Shown here: positions 1 through 12,660 of the stretch, piece after piece
How positions within the stretch are numbered: position 1 is the first letter of the stretch
Layout: every line of letters begins with the position of its first letter
From: Sapria himalayana
Taxonomy: Eukaryota; Streptophyta; Magnoliopsida; Malpighiales; Rafflesiaceae
Assembly (NCBI GenBank): GCA_029783825.1
Contig: JAREIK010001332.1
Location: 3,458,314-3,522,313 of the forward strand
DNA: 64,000 bases
Direction of reading: 5' to 3'
Notes under the pieces: model-generated
Seen by the model: only the letters and a program-made list of their open reading frames with translations
What the model was told of the DNA's origin: nothing
Database searches by the model: none
Translations under genes and position numbers: made by a program

Positions 1-480
1 ATGGTAGCCTCCGGTTGTTGTGACTTTTATTTACAAAACTATAAAATACTCAAGTTAAAGCTACAATGTTGTGACTGTTGGTTATAGAATGTTACAGAGT
101 CAAACTCAAGTCATGGTTAAAATAAACACCACAAATCTTGGCTTAAAAGAAAAACCAATGTCATAGTCATTCTTCAATGCCATGACTTTGAGCTACATAA
201 GAGAAATACACAAATTATGGCTAAACTCAACATCGTGACATTATGTTATAGATACTAGATGCATAAGCCATGACCAATCATTAGTGCTGTAACTTTATGT
301 TACATAAACTAAATGAGTCGCCATGACTTTTCTTAGTTCCAAGACCATAAAACAGAAGAAAGAGGTCAAAGCCACAACTTGTACCCAATGTTTGATTTTG
401 TGTTACAAAACCAAAAGATTGAAGCTGTGATATTTATTCCGTTTCATGACTTTCAAGTTAAAAATTAATACTAGACACTC
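1..480. repeat. Region rich in CATGAC/GTCATG motifs
   Basis: The stretch repeatedly carries short CATGAC or GTCATG words with little coding potential. Similar text recurs near 13.4-13.6, 15.2, 15.9-16.4, 18.1-18.3 and 60.6-61.0 kb. It is probably one dispersed repeat family, perhaps retrotransposon-derived; the family cannot be named. Confidence 0.4.
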
Positions 481-539
481 AAGTATATATAAAAACCCCT
501 AAGAAACCAAGAGAAATCCATAAGAGGCATGAGGAAGAT

Positions 540-1300
540 GACCCAAGGGTCTTTACAACTCGATTTTTAGGATCACCCATGAGCAACAATACAATGCATA
601 AAGATAAACTCTAAGAGATAGGCATGCAGTTTGATGGCAAATCCAAGTGAAATAGAGGAAGTTTTGAGAGATTTAAATTTTGAAATGTAAATTCTTTCTA
701 TGGATAAAATTGGGCACTCAAATTCATACTAGATGAATTGTTACATGTCTCATATTTTATTCTTCCTAATTTAAGGCTAAGGGGAGAATATAGGGATGGT
801 TTGATGTATTAATATGTGATATAAGTTTATTTTAATGCTTTAATATGGTATTTTGTTGTGAATGTGTTTAGTTATGGATTGTTTGGTAGTTAAATAGAAT
901 TAAAACTAGGATTTTGGTTATTAGGTGTTTCATACATAATTTGAGTGGGGACAGTGACAAGCAAGACATAAAACAAACTCATGCATATGATAAAAAAGAA
1001 GTGACAGCCCTCCCAACCATGATGTACGAGACAAACTCATATGTCAAATCCAAAGATTTAGGTTTGTTTAATCATTGTGAGCATGATGTTTATAAAACTG
1101 AAAGTATGAATGCCCTATAGGTTAATCCATTATACATGTCTTAGATGAACTAACTCTCAATTGATGTTGGGTAGTAAATAGAACATGTTCTCAGAAATTT
1201 CACCTTTAGTGTGGGGTTCGCCTATAGTAGTGGAAGATAGTAATGGGTAAGCCACATGTCACACATGTTCAAATGTTATTTGTATGGTTGTGATTTTCTT
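540..1300. repeat. Diverged dispersed repeat, partner at 61.05-61.64 kb
   Basis: Between about 930 and 1,120 the text aligns in the same orientation with 61,290-61,470, sharing ACAGTGACAAG, CTCATRCATATGATAAAA and a GAGYATGATRYTTATAAAAC block. The CATGAC-rich tract precedes both copies. A retroelement leader or LTR is likely, but no protein domain anchors it. A 68-codon open frame inside it looks accidental. Confidence 0.4.
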
Positions 1301-3770
1301 ATGACTTAGTTTCTAGCATATGATTACCACAAATGAAATATGAGAAATAACATATAATAATTGTGTGAGTATGGATCTAATGAAGACAATAATCTATATA
1401 TTTGTATTAACACATTAATTCTCACTGAGAAAGATACTAGAGATTGGATAATAAGAATGCATATTCGAAACAACTATTAAGGGTAATTAATAAGTTGCCT
1501 AAAAATTATGTACTTATGAATTACCACTGAGTAGAGGTGATTTTTTATCTTGGTGTTAAAATAATGAGGGAAAAGTTACTAGGGCACCATTATTGGGAAA
1601 GACTTAATTATTGATAACCACCTTGTATGTCACTAGGACAAAAGTTCTTTCATAATTATGCAACTTTTATTCTATAATTGAGCATAACCACAACAATACT
1701 AATTAAAACTCCATTTATATATGAAAATATCAATCATCTCTAGAATCTAGGAAATATGAATTGAATCCTATTTATTTATCCTATTAGTATAATTTTTAAT
1801 TATTATTGATTGACATAACTCTGGGTATAATCTTTATAAGATTGATATCTAGATTAAAATTCCATTTTAGTACTTATATGATCCTTATACTTATAGAATG
1901 ATGATGGATGAGATATTCTCGCTTAACTAGCTTTTGAGATGTATCTAACTATAGAAATTAAGTTTTGTAATAAAGTTGCAACAAGAGTCATGACATAGAA
2001 AGTTTGGTATGACTATTTTTGTAAAATTTTTTGGTCAATGATGGATGACAAAAATATCACATAAACTCAATGAGCTATAACAAAGTCGCAACATAAAGAA
2101 TATTATAATTTTAAATGACTTTTCGCTCTCATCCCTTTCAATATTCCAACAAATCTCATATTTCACCCTGAAACTATCCAAATTTACTACTATTCAATAT
2201 AACTCATCAAATATTATAATTTAGTTAAATTATTTTATTTAACTAAATTTATTCAATGTTTGGTATACTAAACACATACATATATTATAATAACTACTTT
2301 TGTAGAATTATAGCCAAGAAAATATATTGCAACTACTCAATAAGATTGTGAAAGATGTACCGAAATGGTGATATTGAAAATATCATGACTCTTCATTGTT
2401 TATCTCTCCTTTGAATTTTTGCTCCATTAAATCTACCAATTTCACCCAAATCAACTTTAATTTCTCAAATATTTATCAAATTCTCTCAAAATATATTTTT
2501 AGTGAAATCTTTCAAATAAATGCTCAAATATATATATATATATACATAATTGTAAATATATGTCAAATCACCTAAAAAATTTGGTACTCAGAGTTACAAA
2601 TAGTCATTTCTTACTAATCCATATGAAATAATAACTAGACATGAAATTGAGCCTACCATTATAATGTATGAATGTATGTCCTTTTGGATCGAATCCTTAA
2701 AGGACCTTTCCTTCAAGACTGTCACAACAACACTCATAATGACTTTTCTAGTCTTTGGTAAATAATGCTTATACCCTTTTTGAATATTAGAAATATTTAA
2801 TAAAGGCACACTTGATGACATGTGCAGTCATCTTCTCCAGGCATGAAAAGAGATCGTAAACAAAATAAATATACACAAAAGTTTGGTTAGCAAGTAAAAG
2901 TTGTTCTCTTCAGTATATGAGCTGGTATGAGATATTGAGATGTGGCCTAAAAGAACATATATGCTATTTATTTGATTAAGAAGATATTGATTACCACTAC
3001 TTCTCCCTATGGGTGTCTAGGTGCACTCTACCTATCCCAATTAGATATTAGTTCTTTCTGTCAATTATCACATTTAAAGTATAAATACTAGCACAAGATA
3101 TATAATGAATCATCTTCTACTCTTTAGAAAAATAAATAAAAAAATTTATAAGTATATTCTAAAATATTATTACTTCTCAATAATAAAAATTATATGTAAT
3201 AAAAAAATTATTTTCTAAAATTATAAGTATATTTTAAAAAAATTATATGTAATAAAAAAATTGAGATATTTTTTTAATAATAATCAACAAAAATAATAAA
3301 ATATCATAAATCATCATATTTAGTCATTCTACAAAATAAACTCATTAGTAGGTCTAACATCTTCCCCATCAAAATAGAGTAATTGTTTGAATTTAAATTA
3401 ATCATCCCAAATAAATTCAGATCTTCTTTAATCATCAAGACTCAACCTAATGAAGAATCCAAAAAAATCACCACAAACAGTCTTTCTTTGAGACTACATG
3501 TTAGGTTTCAAAGTTATGGTTTTAGAAAGAAAATAAGAATTATAAAATTAAATTATATATTTTCATTCTTAAATAACCTTATTGATTACATAAAAAATGT
3601 ATAAAACCATATATATCGCATAATAGATATTTAACAAGAATTTGAAAACTATCCACAATGAAAGAATATAAACATATATATCCATATTTAATGGACTAAA
3701 CATGTTGTCCAAAATCAATATTTATATATAAATATAAACTATCAAAATTCACAAAGTGGAATGCACTTAA
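1301..3770. other. AT-rich intergenic DNA, no gene recognised
   Basis: No convincing gene or intact element was seen. The only noteworthy part is a minus-strand peptide at about 2,600-2,820 with a diverged relative at 22.55 kb, described separately. The rest is AT-rich and low in complexity around 3,120-3,300. Confidence 0.5.
2594..2821 (-). pseudogene. Unidentified peptide remnant (copy 1 of 2)
   Basis: This short open frame has a central part reading roughly MSVVVTVLKERSFKDSIQ then a KDIHSYI segment. A related peptide (MSVYVIFLEDKFFKDYIQ, then NIHLDII) is encoded on the other strand at about 22,550-22,670. Similarity at peptide level between two distant copies suggests the debris of a repeated coding element, not chance. 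I do not recognise the family. It is too short and isolated to be called a gene. Confidence 0.3.
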
Positions 3771-4010
3771 AATCATTGCTACCTCCAGAATTAAATCTCC
3801 TAAAAGCTCTTAAACTTGCTTCCATTTCTGAATCCCAAAGTGAAGGAAGTTAGAAAATTGATTTTGACAATTGAATCCCGCAAGAGCTACCTTTGCTAGT
3901 GGAAGGATCATCACAGCTTAATTATGGTAGTCATTTATGAATATAATACTAAGTTTCAATTTTTTATCTTTTTTAAAAGGACCTTAAAGTGCTTGGTATT
4001 CACGACATTT
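3771..4010 (+). repeat. Putative 5' LTR part of a gypsy-like element
   Basis: This tract matches 6,650-6,930 in direct orientation, including ATCATTGCT, a CCAAAGTGAAG(GAAG) block, GTGGAAGGATCATCAC and AATACTAAGTT. The pair brackets the gypsy remnant at 4.6-6.0 kb and is therefore read as its LTRs. The similarity continues to a TTGGTATTCA motif near 3,996, which could mark the primer-binding region. LTR ends were not found. Confidence 0.45.
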
Positions 4011-4639
4011 TGATAACTAAAGATTAAGATCTTAGGGAAGCCCCCTAGATCTTTTTTTTATTAGTTCATGATAACTTACCATCAAAAGAAATCAAGTTGT
4101 CTAACTAATTCAAAAAAACATGTCAGCGTGGCAAACATTTGCTCACATCTTTACTAGATTAGATGAACTTCCATAATTGTGTAATGACTTCATGACATTT
4201 CAAAGGAAGATTATTGAATGTCTGAGCAAGTTAGAACATGATTATTAGTAGAATGAGTTTGTTTATGGGTGAGAACCTTATTATTTGTACTCTCCTCCTC
4301 GAAAACTACCATAGGGATATGATTATATAAATTTAAAAAGCTAGTATTTGAGAAATACTTGGGTTGATGCTCATAATTTTGATGGACACTCACTATTGCA
4401 TAATGACTTTTTAACTAGTTAAAGGGCATCTATTGCAATTTTAAATAGTGTACTATTCTAGGAGAACATAAGAAAAGTTTTGCTTCGAGAACTTAACTTT
4501 AAAAACTAGTCAATTTTGGTATAATATCAAATAATTAAAATAATCGAGAGGTGAGTTACTTGTTCGTAATTAGATAGAAATAAAAAATTAATTAAAAAAT
4601 GTCTTTCTCTATCATATTATTCTCAACTATTAGATCAAT

Positions 4640-5990
4640 AAAATATATTGCGACAATATACCTCTTTATCAAATGAGTACATCACACAATTTGAAGATTT
4701 TTTAATTTCAACGTTGCACTTTTGAGACTGAACTACCTATGCATATTCTTTCATGGTTTTAAGCAGGGCTTCATTCTGACTTGAGAATCAAACTATTTTC
4801 ATGAGGAATCAATACCTTATAATGGATGAGATCCATCACATTCTCCTTGGATAGGCCCCACATTTCAAACAATGGGCTCTTAAATCCACTCCTATATCTT
4901 TCCCCGTGAAGGCTCCTCCTGAACCTTCTCAATTAGACCATAAAGAAAAGAGAGTTGAATGTAAATTTTCTAAGGTCATATTACATTTTAAATATTTTTG
5001 TTGTTAAGGATATGAGTATTTAGTTGCTAATTACTCTAGTCCTTACAAAGTGAGCATTATCAAATAATTCATATTGAACATAGGATGAAACCTTGACTCA
5101 CTTTATCAATAATATGTGTCAATGATATGAGTATTTTATATTCCTTAGAAAATATATATAATTTTCATGAACCTAAGAAGTCCTCATCACTCACACTATA
5201 TCGATAATATTTTGGTCACTGAGGATTGGTGACGCACTACTATACTTTATACTTTTATAAAGATTAAGGACAAAAATTGCAAGGTGATAGTAGATAGTAA
5301 TAGTCCCATCAATATCATCTTTGCATTTTCCATGATCAGGGTATGCCTTAAGGTGGTATTGCACCTGAACCCCTATAAGGTCACTTGGATTAATGTCATG
5401 ACACTCAATGTTCATAAGTGTTGTTTCATACCTTTGTAATTATTGGTTTACTAGAATGAGTTATGATGTGATGTCTTGTATATTGATATTGGACATATTA
5501 TATTAGGATGTCCTTGGCAAGATGTTCATATTTTTGGATGGTAAAATATATTAGCATTTTGAACATTAAGGTTAAAAGATCAAAATCTCACATGAACAAT
5601 CTAAGATTCATCAACCAAACTTTATGAAACTACTTTCAAATGTAATACCCACCAGGCACCAACTAGCAGGAAATGAATCATAAAAAAAAGATGTTTATCA
5701 TATTGTCTTGGTAACCACTTGAGAGTCTTTGAGCGAAACAGCTATATTCTAGTTCCCATTGAAGTTATGCTATTGTTAAAGGAATTTCTTGATATTTTTT
5801 CCAACAATTTTATGTATGGAATAAAGATTCTAAATCAATCAACCTACATGATTTGAGGTCAAATTCTATGTAAGATAGAGGAAATGATGAGTATCATGAG
5901 ACAATACCCAAAAATATTTTTTTTAATTATATAGAATGACGAAGACAATGATCATCATGCATATTGACGATGATACTATTTGGAAGGTGC
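4640..5990 (+). pseudogene. Ty3/gypsy gag-protease-RT remnant
   Basis: Broken frames read in order like a plant gypsy polyprotein. A gag tail lies near 4,700-4,930. A degenerate zinc-knuckle-like segment follows near 4,980-5,040. A protease-linker region at 5,270-5,600 shows CKVIVDSNS, PYKVTWINV and ELWCDV...HIILGCPWQDV, the plant gypsy pattern of (C)xVIxDxGS ... WCDVxxMDxCHxLLGRPWQ. The start of the RT domain (LLKEFLDIF) lies near 5,770. Stops and frameshifts are frequent and the RT catalytic region is missing, so it is dead. The direct repeats at 3.77 and 6.65 kb fit as LTRs. Confidence 0.7.
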
Positions 5991-6649
5991 CCCAAGTCAT
6001 AGCCTATAATAGAGCCTATGATGAGTTTGGAAAACTTGCATAGCACACATTGCATTTTATTTTTTTTTCTTTTTTCTTTTTTTTTTGTTTTTTATTTTAG
6101 TTATATTTTTGGTCATGCCAACCTATTTTCAATTACCCCTCCCACCTCCCTTTGTGTTTTTGCTCTTGTATTTTTGATAAGCATATTGGGAGGGTATGTG
6201 TATCAATTTTCCAAAGCATTTTGGGAGAGTATGTATTCCTATTTTCCAAAGCATTATGGTGGGAATTAGGCATCCTTTTGGGTGGACACATGGTGGTGAT
6301 GTAAAGCTCCCTCCACTTTTCATTACAAAACCAAAATTCATCTTGTATTTTAGTTCCTCCCATTACTTATCATAACTTCCAAAATTAGGTATAAACACAT
6401 ACTTATTTTGGTTGAAATCTTAATCATCAAGTGGGAATTGAATTTCCAAATTCAAATCTCATTAATTTCAAATTGAGAATTCCAATTTCATATCCTTCTT
6501 CCACAATTAAGTACTTTCGAATATTTGTCTAATAAAAATATTAAAATTATTAATTTTTAAAATCTTAATTTGTATCTAAAATCTAAATTGGGGTTTTCTT
6601 TTGTCCTTATTGAAAACCCTTTATTTACCCTCTTATTCCTAGGAAAATC
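5991..6649. other. T-rich and AT-rich DNA, no gene recognised
   Basis: A T-rich tract at about 6,058-6,100 and an unremarkable AT-rich region precede the second LTR-like copy. Short frames on both strands here overlap each other and have no recognisable domain. Part of it is probably the left part of the 3' LTR. Confidence 0.4.
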
Positions 6650-6930
6650 ATTGCTCATAACCTCAGAATTAAATCACATAAAAGTATTAAAATTTTTTCC
6701 TATTTTTGAATTCCAAAGTGAAGTAAGGAAGTTGGAAAATTAGTCTTAATAGTAGAATCTCACAAGCATCCTTTGTTGATGGAAGGATCATCACTATCGA
6801 ATTATGAATGTCATTTGTGAATTATGAATGTCATTTGTGAATACAATACTAAGTTCTAATTTTGTATTTTAAATTTCATAATTTATGACTATGTTATAAA
6901 AGGTACTAAGGATGCCTAGTATTCATATCA
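6650..6930 (+). repeat. Putative 3' LTR part of the gypsy-like element
   Basis: This is the direct-repeat partner of 3,771-4,010. It contains a local 20-bp duplication at about 6,799-6,838 (GAATTATGAATGTCATTTGT twice) that the 5' copy lacks. The divergence between the two copies points to an old insertion. Confidence 0.45.
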
Positions 6931-8430
6931 ATGAGTTTCTCTAGGAGGATTAAAGTTGGGAAACTTTATGATCTCAACCTAAAAATATATGTTAAGTGAA
7001 TACATCTACAACATTTCTCATTTGGTTCATCTACTATGTTAATTGATCCTTTATAGAGTATTAACTTGATATTTTTGTTTTCTCTATAAAATAAACCAAT
7101 AATGTGATCTATCCATTATTGTCTATCATATGTAATTTTTCTCTTTCCTTTTGATATTAAATATTCTAGTTTTTTTTCTTCTCTTAACAATTGTAGAATT
7201 TTAGATATTTTTTATATATACTTAGTCATCTAGGATGATGACAAAATAAATCTAATTACCTCCAACAATACATATGATATTCTTCTAAAACGTCTAGGTA
7301 AGTCTCTAGTGAAATGTAAGTGGGAGCATATATTAAAGATTGAACCTAAATAAAAGACAGATCTGCTTAAGATCATGTTGATAGTCAGAGGGTATACACA
7401 TGCTTAAAGACTTGTAATATATATTATTGATATATTTTTCTTTCTTTGATCAAGATGGATATTATTATATTATTATTTTTTGTTGTTGGTTCTCATATAT
7501 GGACTAGTTATTAATTAGTTATGAGTCATATATTTTTTAATAATGATTTTTTTGAATAGGTATTTATGTAGCAGCTATTAAGTTTTATTGTTTAAGAAAA
7601 TGCAAATATACTTTGTAGACTATGAATATTCTTTATATCCTAAGTCAATTTGTTAGGATTTGATTTAACTATTTCTCTTCAGTTATTATTATTTTTAGTG
7701 ATATATGATGATAACATTCTTATTATTAGTGATAATTAGTTGGGCATATCTTAATAAAAATTATTATTATAAATTGATTTTTAGATGAAAAATTTGAGAT
7801 ATCTCATTTACTTTCTAAGTATTGAGATTATTTATTTATGAGATATAATTTTCTTTCAAAAATAAGATATGTGCAAGATATTTACTCTGAGTTTGATATT
7901 TTGGGATATGAACCATATGCCTTAATATCTGAACCATTTAGATATTTATTCATAAATATGAATATTCTAGTTGATTCTTTTAGATATAGGTGAATCATAG
8001 GAAAACGTAACAATCTAAAATATACTATATGATATGTTATTTATATTATCATTAGAATTAGTTATTTTTTAGATTCTCTCAAATATTAATATAATTTTTC
8101 AAATTCTTTAAATATATGAAAAGAGTTGTTCGGCAAGAAATTTCTATCCGAATCCTTGATCATACTCAAGTGAGGTCTACTCATATTTTAATTGAGCTCT
8201 ATTGATCACAAAGATAGGATCTATCACTGAGTTAAAAACTTTTTTTTTTTTTGGAAATAATCGTCTCTTGGAAAAGTAAATGATAAACAATTATTTTCAT
8301 ATCAAGCACATGACCAAAGTACATGTCTATCGCATAAGTACCTTGTAAACTTTAGTAGATCAATTACTTTTTAAATGAGCTAGATGTATTAATCTTGTGG
8401 CCGATGATATTTTACTATAATAAACAAAAA
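6931..8430. other. AT-rich DNA, no gene recognised
   Basis: No domain or structured repeat could be read with confidence. Given the copia tail immediately downstream, part of it may be unrecognisable copia pol. Confidence 0.4.
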
Positions 8431-8439
8431 ATTTGATAC

Positions 8440-8665
8440 ATTACTATTAATCTAATTTTTCATAAGTGAACAAAACACATAGAGAGTGAAAGTAATTTTA
8501 TTTTGGAGAAATTCCTAGATAATGTTATAACTATAACTTATGTCTCTATCATTGATCAACTTGTAGATGTCTTCATGAATGTGCTTAAAAGACTACATAT
8601 GTCATTCATTTCTTATAAGTTGAATGTTTGTGACATGTATGCCCCAACTTGAAGAGAGTGTTAAA
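8440..8665 (+). pseudogene. Copia pol C-terminal remnant with polypurine tract
   Basis: The plus strand reads like the end of a Ty1/copia RNase H region. A HIE...NFILEKF segment is followed by IIDQLVDVFMNVLKRLHM and SYKLNVCDMYAPT then a stop, matching the family pattern of DQLADxFTKxL...KLGxxDxxAPT. A purine-rich TTGAAGAGAGTG follows, where the polypurine tract and LTR start (TGTTAAAAGG) are expected. Upstream pol is too decayed to follow. Confidence 0.65.
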
Positions 8666-8889
8666 AGGATACACTAGATAGAAAGGTATAAGTGTTTAAC
8701 GCGAGACTTGTAACGAGAGAATTCACTTAGGTATTTTTATTTCTCTTGAAATATTTCATAATTAGAGGATATACCAATTACACATGAAGAATGCATTTGT
8801 TCATGGTCATGATGAATCACATGAGTTTTGAGCAATACAACTAATGGTATATTATAAACTTATTTGGGTTACATGTGTGTATTATAAAC

Positions 8890-9570
8890 TTTTATTTATT
8901 TTAACAAAGGGTTACTAATGGTATAGTGATTTTATTGATTATTTATTTGGATAATATTTTGATTACGCAAGATAATGAGTTGGAGATCACACAACTCAAG
9001 GAACCCTTTAGGACACAATTTCATATGGATATTGGGAGACTCTAGTAATTTCTTAGAATAGAGGTTGTTTATTCTATGAGAGATATTATCTTGTTACAAA
9101 AAGAGATATGTGCTTGATCTTCTTGTATAAGTTTATTTTGGACTGTATTCTAATGGGTACTCCTATTGATCTAGATATTAACTTTACTTTTGGTATGTCA
9201 TATCTAGTTGGTTATACTACTTGTAAAAGAATAATAGGAAATAGTAATAATCTAACTGTATCTAGATTGGATAAAATATATTGTATTAGTATAAAGAATC
9301 ATTTCTTAGATTTTCCCTGACATATTCATCTTTACATAGTTCTTCACATGCTGAGATATGTGAAAAAATTTCTAGGACTTAGAATCAATTTTAAGGATCA
9401 TCGATACTTGCAATTTACTAGGTATTTAGATTCAAGATTATCACCAAAATGTATTGGGAGGAGATATATGATAAAGTTTTATACTTTTCAAGAAGATGAC
9501 CTTGTATCCTATAAACATAAGCTACATATAGTTATTTCAAGATTTAGTACATAGACAAATCATAATGATG
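8890..9570 (+). pseudogene. Copia reverse transcriptase-RNase H remnant
   Basis: Frames broken by stops read DYLFGxxFDYAR...NELEITQLKEPFRTQFHMDIG (just after the RT active-site YVDD region, itself degraded). Then comes a YxVGYTTCKRIIGNSNNLTVSRLD segment equivalent to VGKLxYLTxTRPD, and finally RHMLRYVKKFLGL...FKDH plus a D-SRLSPK-IGRRY segment equivalent to the RNase H SDWA-SP-DRRST motif. The order and spacing are those of copia pol. It is non-functional. Confidence 0.65.
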
Positions 9571-9789
9571 ATGATAGTTACCTGTGAAATATATTAAATG
9601 CATTACTTACTCTAAGAGATTAGATATACACTTTATTCTCTCACAATTTTATCTATGATAATTAGAAAATGAGATATATAATATCGAATTAAGTATTTAA
9701 TGAGAGGACGAAGCACATATAGATGAATTGCTTATTCCTCGAGGAGGAGAAGAAAAATGAGACCATTGATACAACATATATTCTCACAA

Positions 9790-9910
9790 CAGGAAAACTA
9801 ATAGTTATCTTTATGAATGTCTTAATGGGATCTTAATTTTTTTTCTTTCTTCCAAGTTTAATATCGTGGACTTATACACACCAACTTTAATAGAAAGTAT
9901 TATATTTTTC
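9790..9910 (+). pseudogene. Second copia pol tail
   Basis: The text encodes a VIFMNVLMG segment and then, in another frame, a SKFNIVDLYTPT-like end. This corresponds to the DxFTKxL...SKLxMxDxYAPT terminus of copia pol. It lies only 130 bp before another copy of the same terminus, so two related elements are juxtaposed or internally duplicated. Confidence 0.5.
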
Positions 9911-10020
9911 TTATTTATGCTCTATCTATTTTATTTCATGTTTTTTTTTGGAACCACCAACATGTTAATTATCCCATTTTTTTTTTTGCCTATTTTATAA
10001 GGGTGCACTTATATGATGTT

Positions 10021-10165
10021 ATTTATCAATTATTAATATATCAGTATGTGGAGCCACTAGGAGACATCTTCACCAAAGCCTTGAAAAGTCTTTATCTTAT
10101 TTTTTTTTTTTTTGCTTTGTATTCTTAATCTCTAACACTAGCTTGAAGGGGGTGTGATGATTTAT
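10021..10165 (+). pseudogene. Third copia pol tail plus polypurine tract
   Basis: The frame reads QYVEPLGDIFTKALKSL, the very end of copia pol. It is followed by a T-run and then AGCTTGAAGGGGGTGTGATG, a good polypurine tract with the LTR expected to begin just after it (about 10,156). The LTR-specific box GATGGGAGCACCCACC at 10,197 supports this. Confidence 0.65.
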
Positions 10166-11039
10166 AATATATTATTAAATTTATTTTTGTATCATGGATG
10201 GGAGCACCCACCCTATGAAAAGTCACAATTTGACTAACCTTTTATATAAGAGCTTAGTTTGTATATATTTTAAAAATGATTTTCATTTTGTCCCTTTTGT
10301 TTAATTTGTTCCTCAACATAATGTCTAAGAGACTAATAAAAAAAATTACTTATTTGATGGCCACTGGATTATAAATCACTAATATTTTGACTCTGACAAC
10401 TACTTAAAATTTTCCTGATAGATTCATTTAAATATGCACATCCACATAGTATACCAAAACTAGGTATCACATTGAGAGATCTTAATCATGTATAACTTAT
10501 ATTTTTTTAATATTGATTTGGACTCTAGCCAACATAAATTTGAGATTTGTTACTAGTTTTTTTATATTTTTATATGAGAAAATTTAGTTTCTTCATGAAG
10601 TATGATTTAGATCAACATATATCATATGTAGATCTAATCCCAAAATAAAGTATTAAGGTTATGAACCTTAACATGTGTGAGCTTGTTTTAATTATTTTTA
10701 ATTCTGAAATTCAATTTGTTATGAACCTACTATTCTTTAATATCATAGAGGTTATGTCTTTGTGTAAATCACTATTTTTAAAATATCATTGGTATGAATG
10801 TCTATTGAGATATAAATTTCTACATATCCTTTCCAAAGCAGGAGCATTATCCATTGAGAGGAGTGCTATTAATATTTTTTTTCTAAAATTGACATACAAG
10901 ATACTCATCAATTGTCTATTTATGATTTGAAGTATATGATGTAGGAATCTTCTTTGGAGTTTGTGTGTTCCAATCATATTTTATGTATTATTTGATATTT
11001 TTCATTAGTGAAATTTGAGTTATGGTGCAACAAACATAG
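10166..11039. other. Probable copia LTR then AT-rich DNA
   Basis: The first hundred bases after the polypurine tract carry the GATGGGAGCACC box seen at several copia LTRs in this window. Beyond about 10,300 nothing recognisable is seen. Two opposing short frames near 10.66-10.98 kb have no family resemblance. Confidence 0.4.
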
Positions 11040-12660
11040 AAAATAAAAAAAAATAACATTTTTTAAATTACTCCCTTCAACATTATTATTTTTTGATGTA
11101 CTGAAAATCAAAAATTTAATTTTATCCCAATGTGATACGTCAACACACTAAAAAATAAAAAAAAAATGTAATAAAAAATTGTCATAATGTTATGACATTT
11201 GGCACATGAAAATCAGATTCGAACACACATAATTAATGTTAAAATATTCTATTCAACTATTAAGCTACCTATAAACACACACACACACACACACATACTC
11301 ATATATATATTTTTATACATGTAAACATTTTGGGTGGAAACTTCAGTGTAGCAAAACATAATTATTTTTCATTTGCATGCATTTTTTTTTAATTTAAAAA
11401 GAATCCATTTTTAATTTTTTTTTTTTTGGTAAACTAAATCACAAATCTCCTTTTATATTACTTGAGTTAATGATTGTGTTAATTTTTTGCGATAATATTA
11501 ATATTATAATTTAATTTTGTACATTGATATTATTATTGTCATATCTTTGACCAACTTTTGGTCACTTCTTGGCACATACTTTAGTTGTTGGGAGATTTAT
11601 ATTTTGGTGTAATAAATACAAAATAATAAAAAAAGTACACAAAAATGCAAAATAGTTGTGTTTTGATGATCTGAAAATTAGAAACTTAATTTTGCCTCCA
11701 ACTAATAGTCAGTGGCTAAAAAAATTTAATCATTAATATGACTCGCGTGTCAACTATCAAAGGTAAAACTGAGATTCAAACTCGTAACCCTTATGAGAAA
11801 AAACACCCATCTACCATCCAACTACAAGTAACAAATAGAAAATATATCATATATATATATATATATGAATATATATTTTTATTTATATGAACATTCTGGG
11901 TGGAAACTCAATATGATGCATGTGGCTTGATGATTGAGAAAGTATTTTAACAATAAGAATGTGTGTTCGAATTTGATCTTCATAGGCCATGTGATGTGCA
12001 TCTATGCCATCATGATGAATTTTTATTAATTTGTTATAATTATTTTTTAGTCTATTGACATATCACGTTGGAATAAAAATATATTTCTAATTTTCAGTAT
12101 ATCAAAACATAATTATTTTATGTTTTGATCATTTTTTTTAATTTAAAAAATCCATTTTTAATTTTTTTTTATATTTGGTATACTAAAATACAAATCTCAA
12201 TTTTCATTACTAATGTTAATGATTGTGTTAATTTTTTGCTATAATATTAATATTATAATTTAATTTTGTGAATTGATAATTATTATTGTCATATCTTTGA
12301 CCATCTTTTGTTAACTTTCCGGCATATGCTCTAGTTGTGAGATTTGTATTTTGGTACACCAAATATTAACAATTAGAGAATAACATTTAAAAAAATAAAA
12401 AAAAAAGTTCACCAAATGTAGAATAATTATGGTTTGATGCACTAAAAATAAAAAATACAATTTTGCCCCCAACAAATACGTCCGCAGTTAAAAAACTATA
12501 AAAAAAATAGTTATTAATATGAATCACACATCAACTATCAAAGGTAAAGCTGGGATTCAAACTTGCAACCCTTATGATAAAAAAATATTCATCTACCATC
12601 ATGTCAATCACATCATTACCTTTAATAATTGATGTGAGCTAGGGGCAAAATTAGTTTTTT
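11040..12660. repeat. Diverged tandem/inverted repeats with tRNA-like (SINE-like) heads
   Basis: Two long direct copies are clear: about 11,340-11,830 and 12,096-12,600 share an ordered series of blocks, including AATGATTGTGTTAATTTTTT, ATATTAATATTATAATTTAA and ATCAACTATCAAAGGTAAA-like text. A third, partial copy precedes them. Four sites look like the internal promoter of tRNA-derived repeats. On the minus strand, at about 12,600-12,545 and 11,830-11,760, GATGGTAGATG (box A-like) is followed by AGTTTGAATCYC (box B-like). Another minus-strand site lies near 11,270-11,200 (GTGTTCGAATCTG), and one plus-strand site at 11,930-11,985. SINE ancestry is inferred from these motifs only. Confidence 0.45.
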
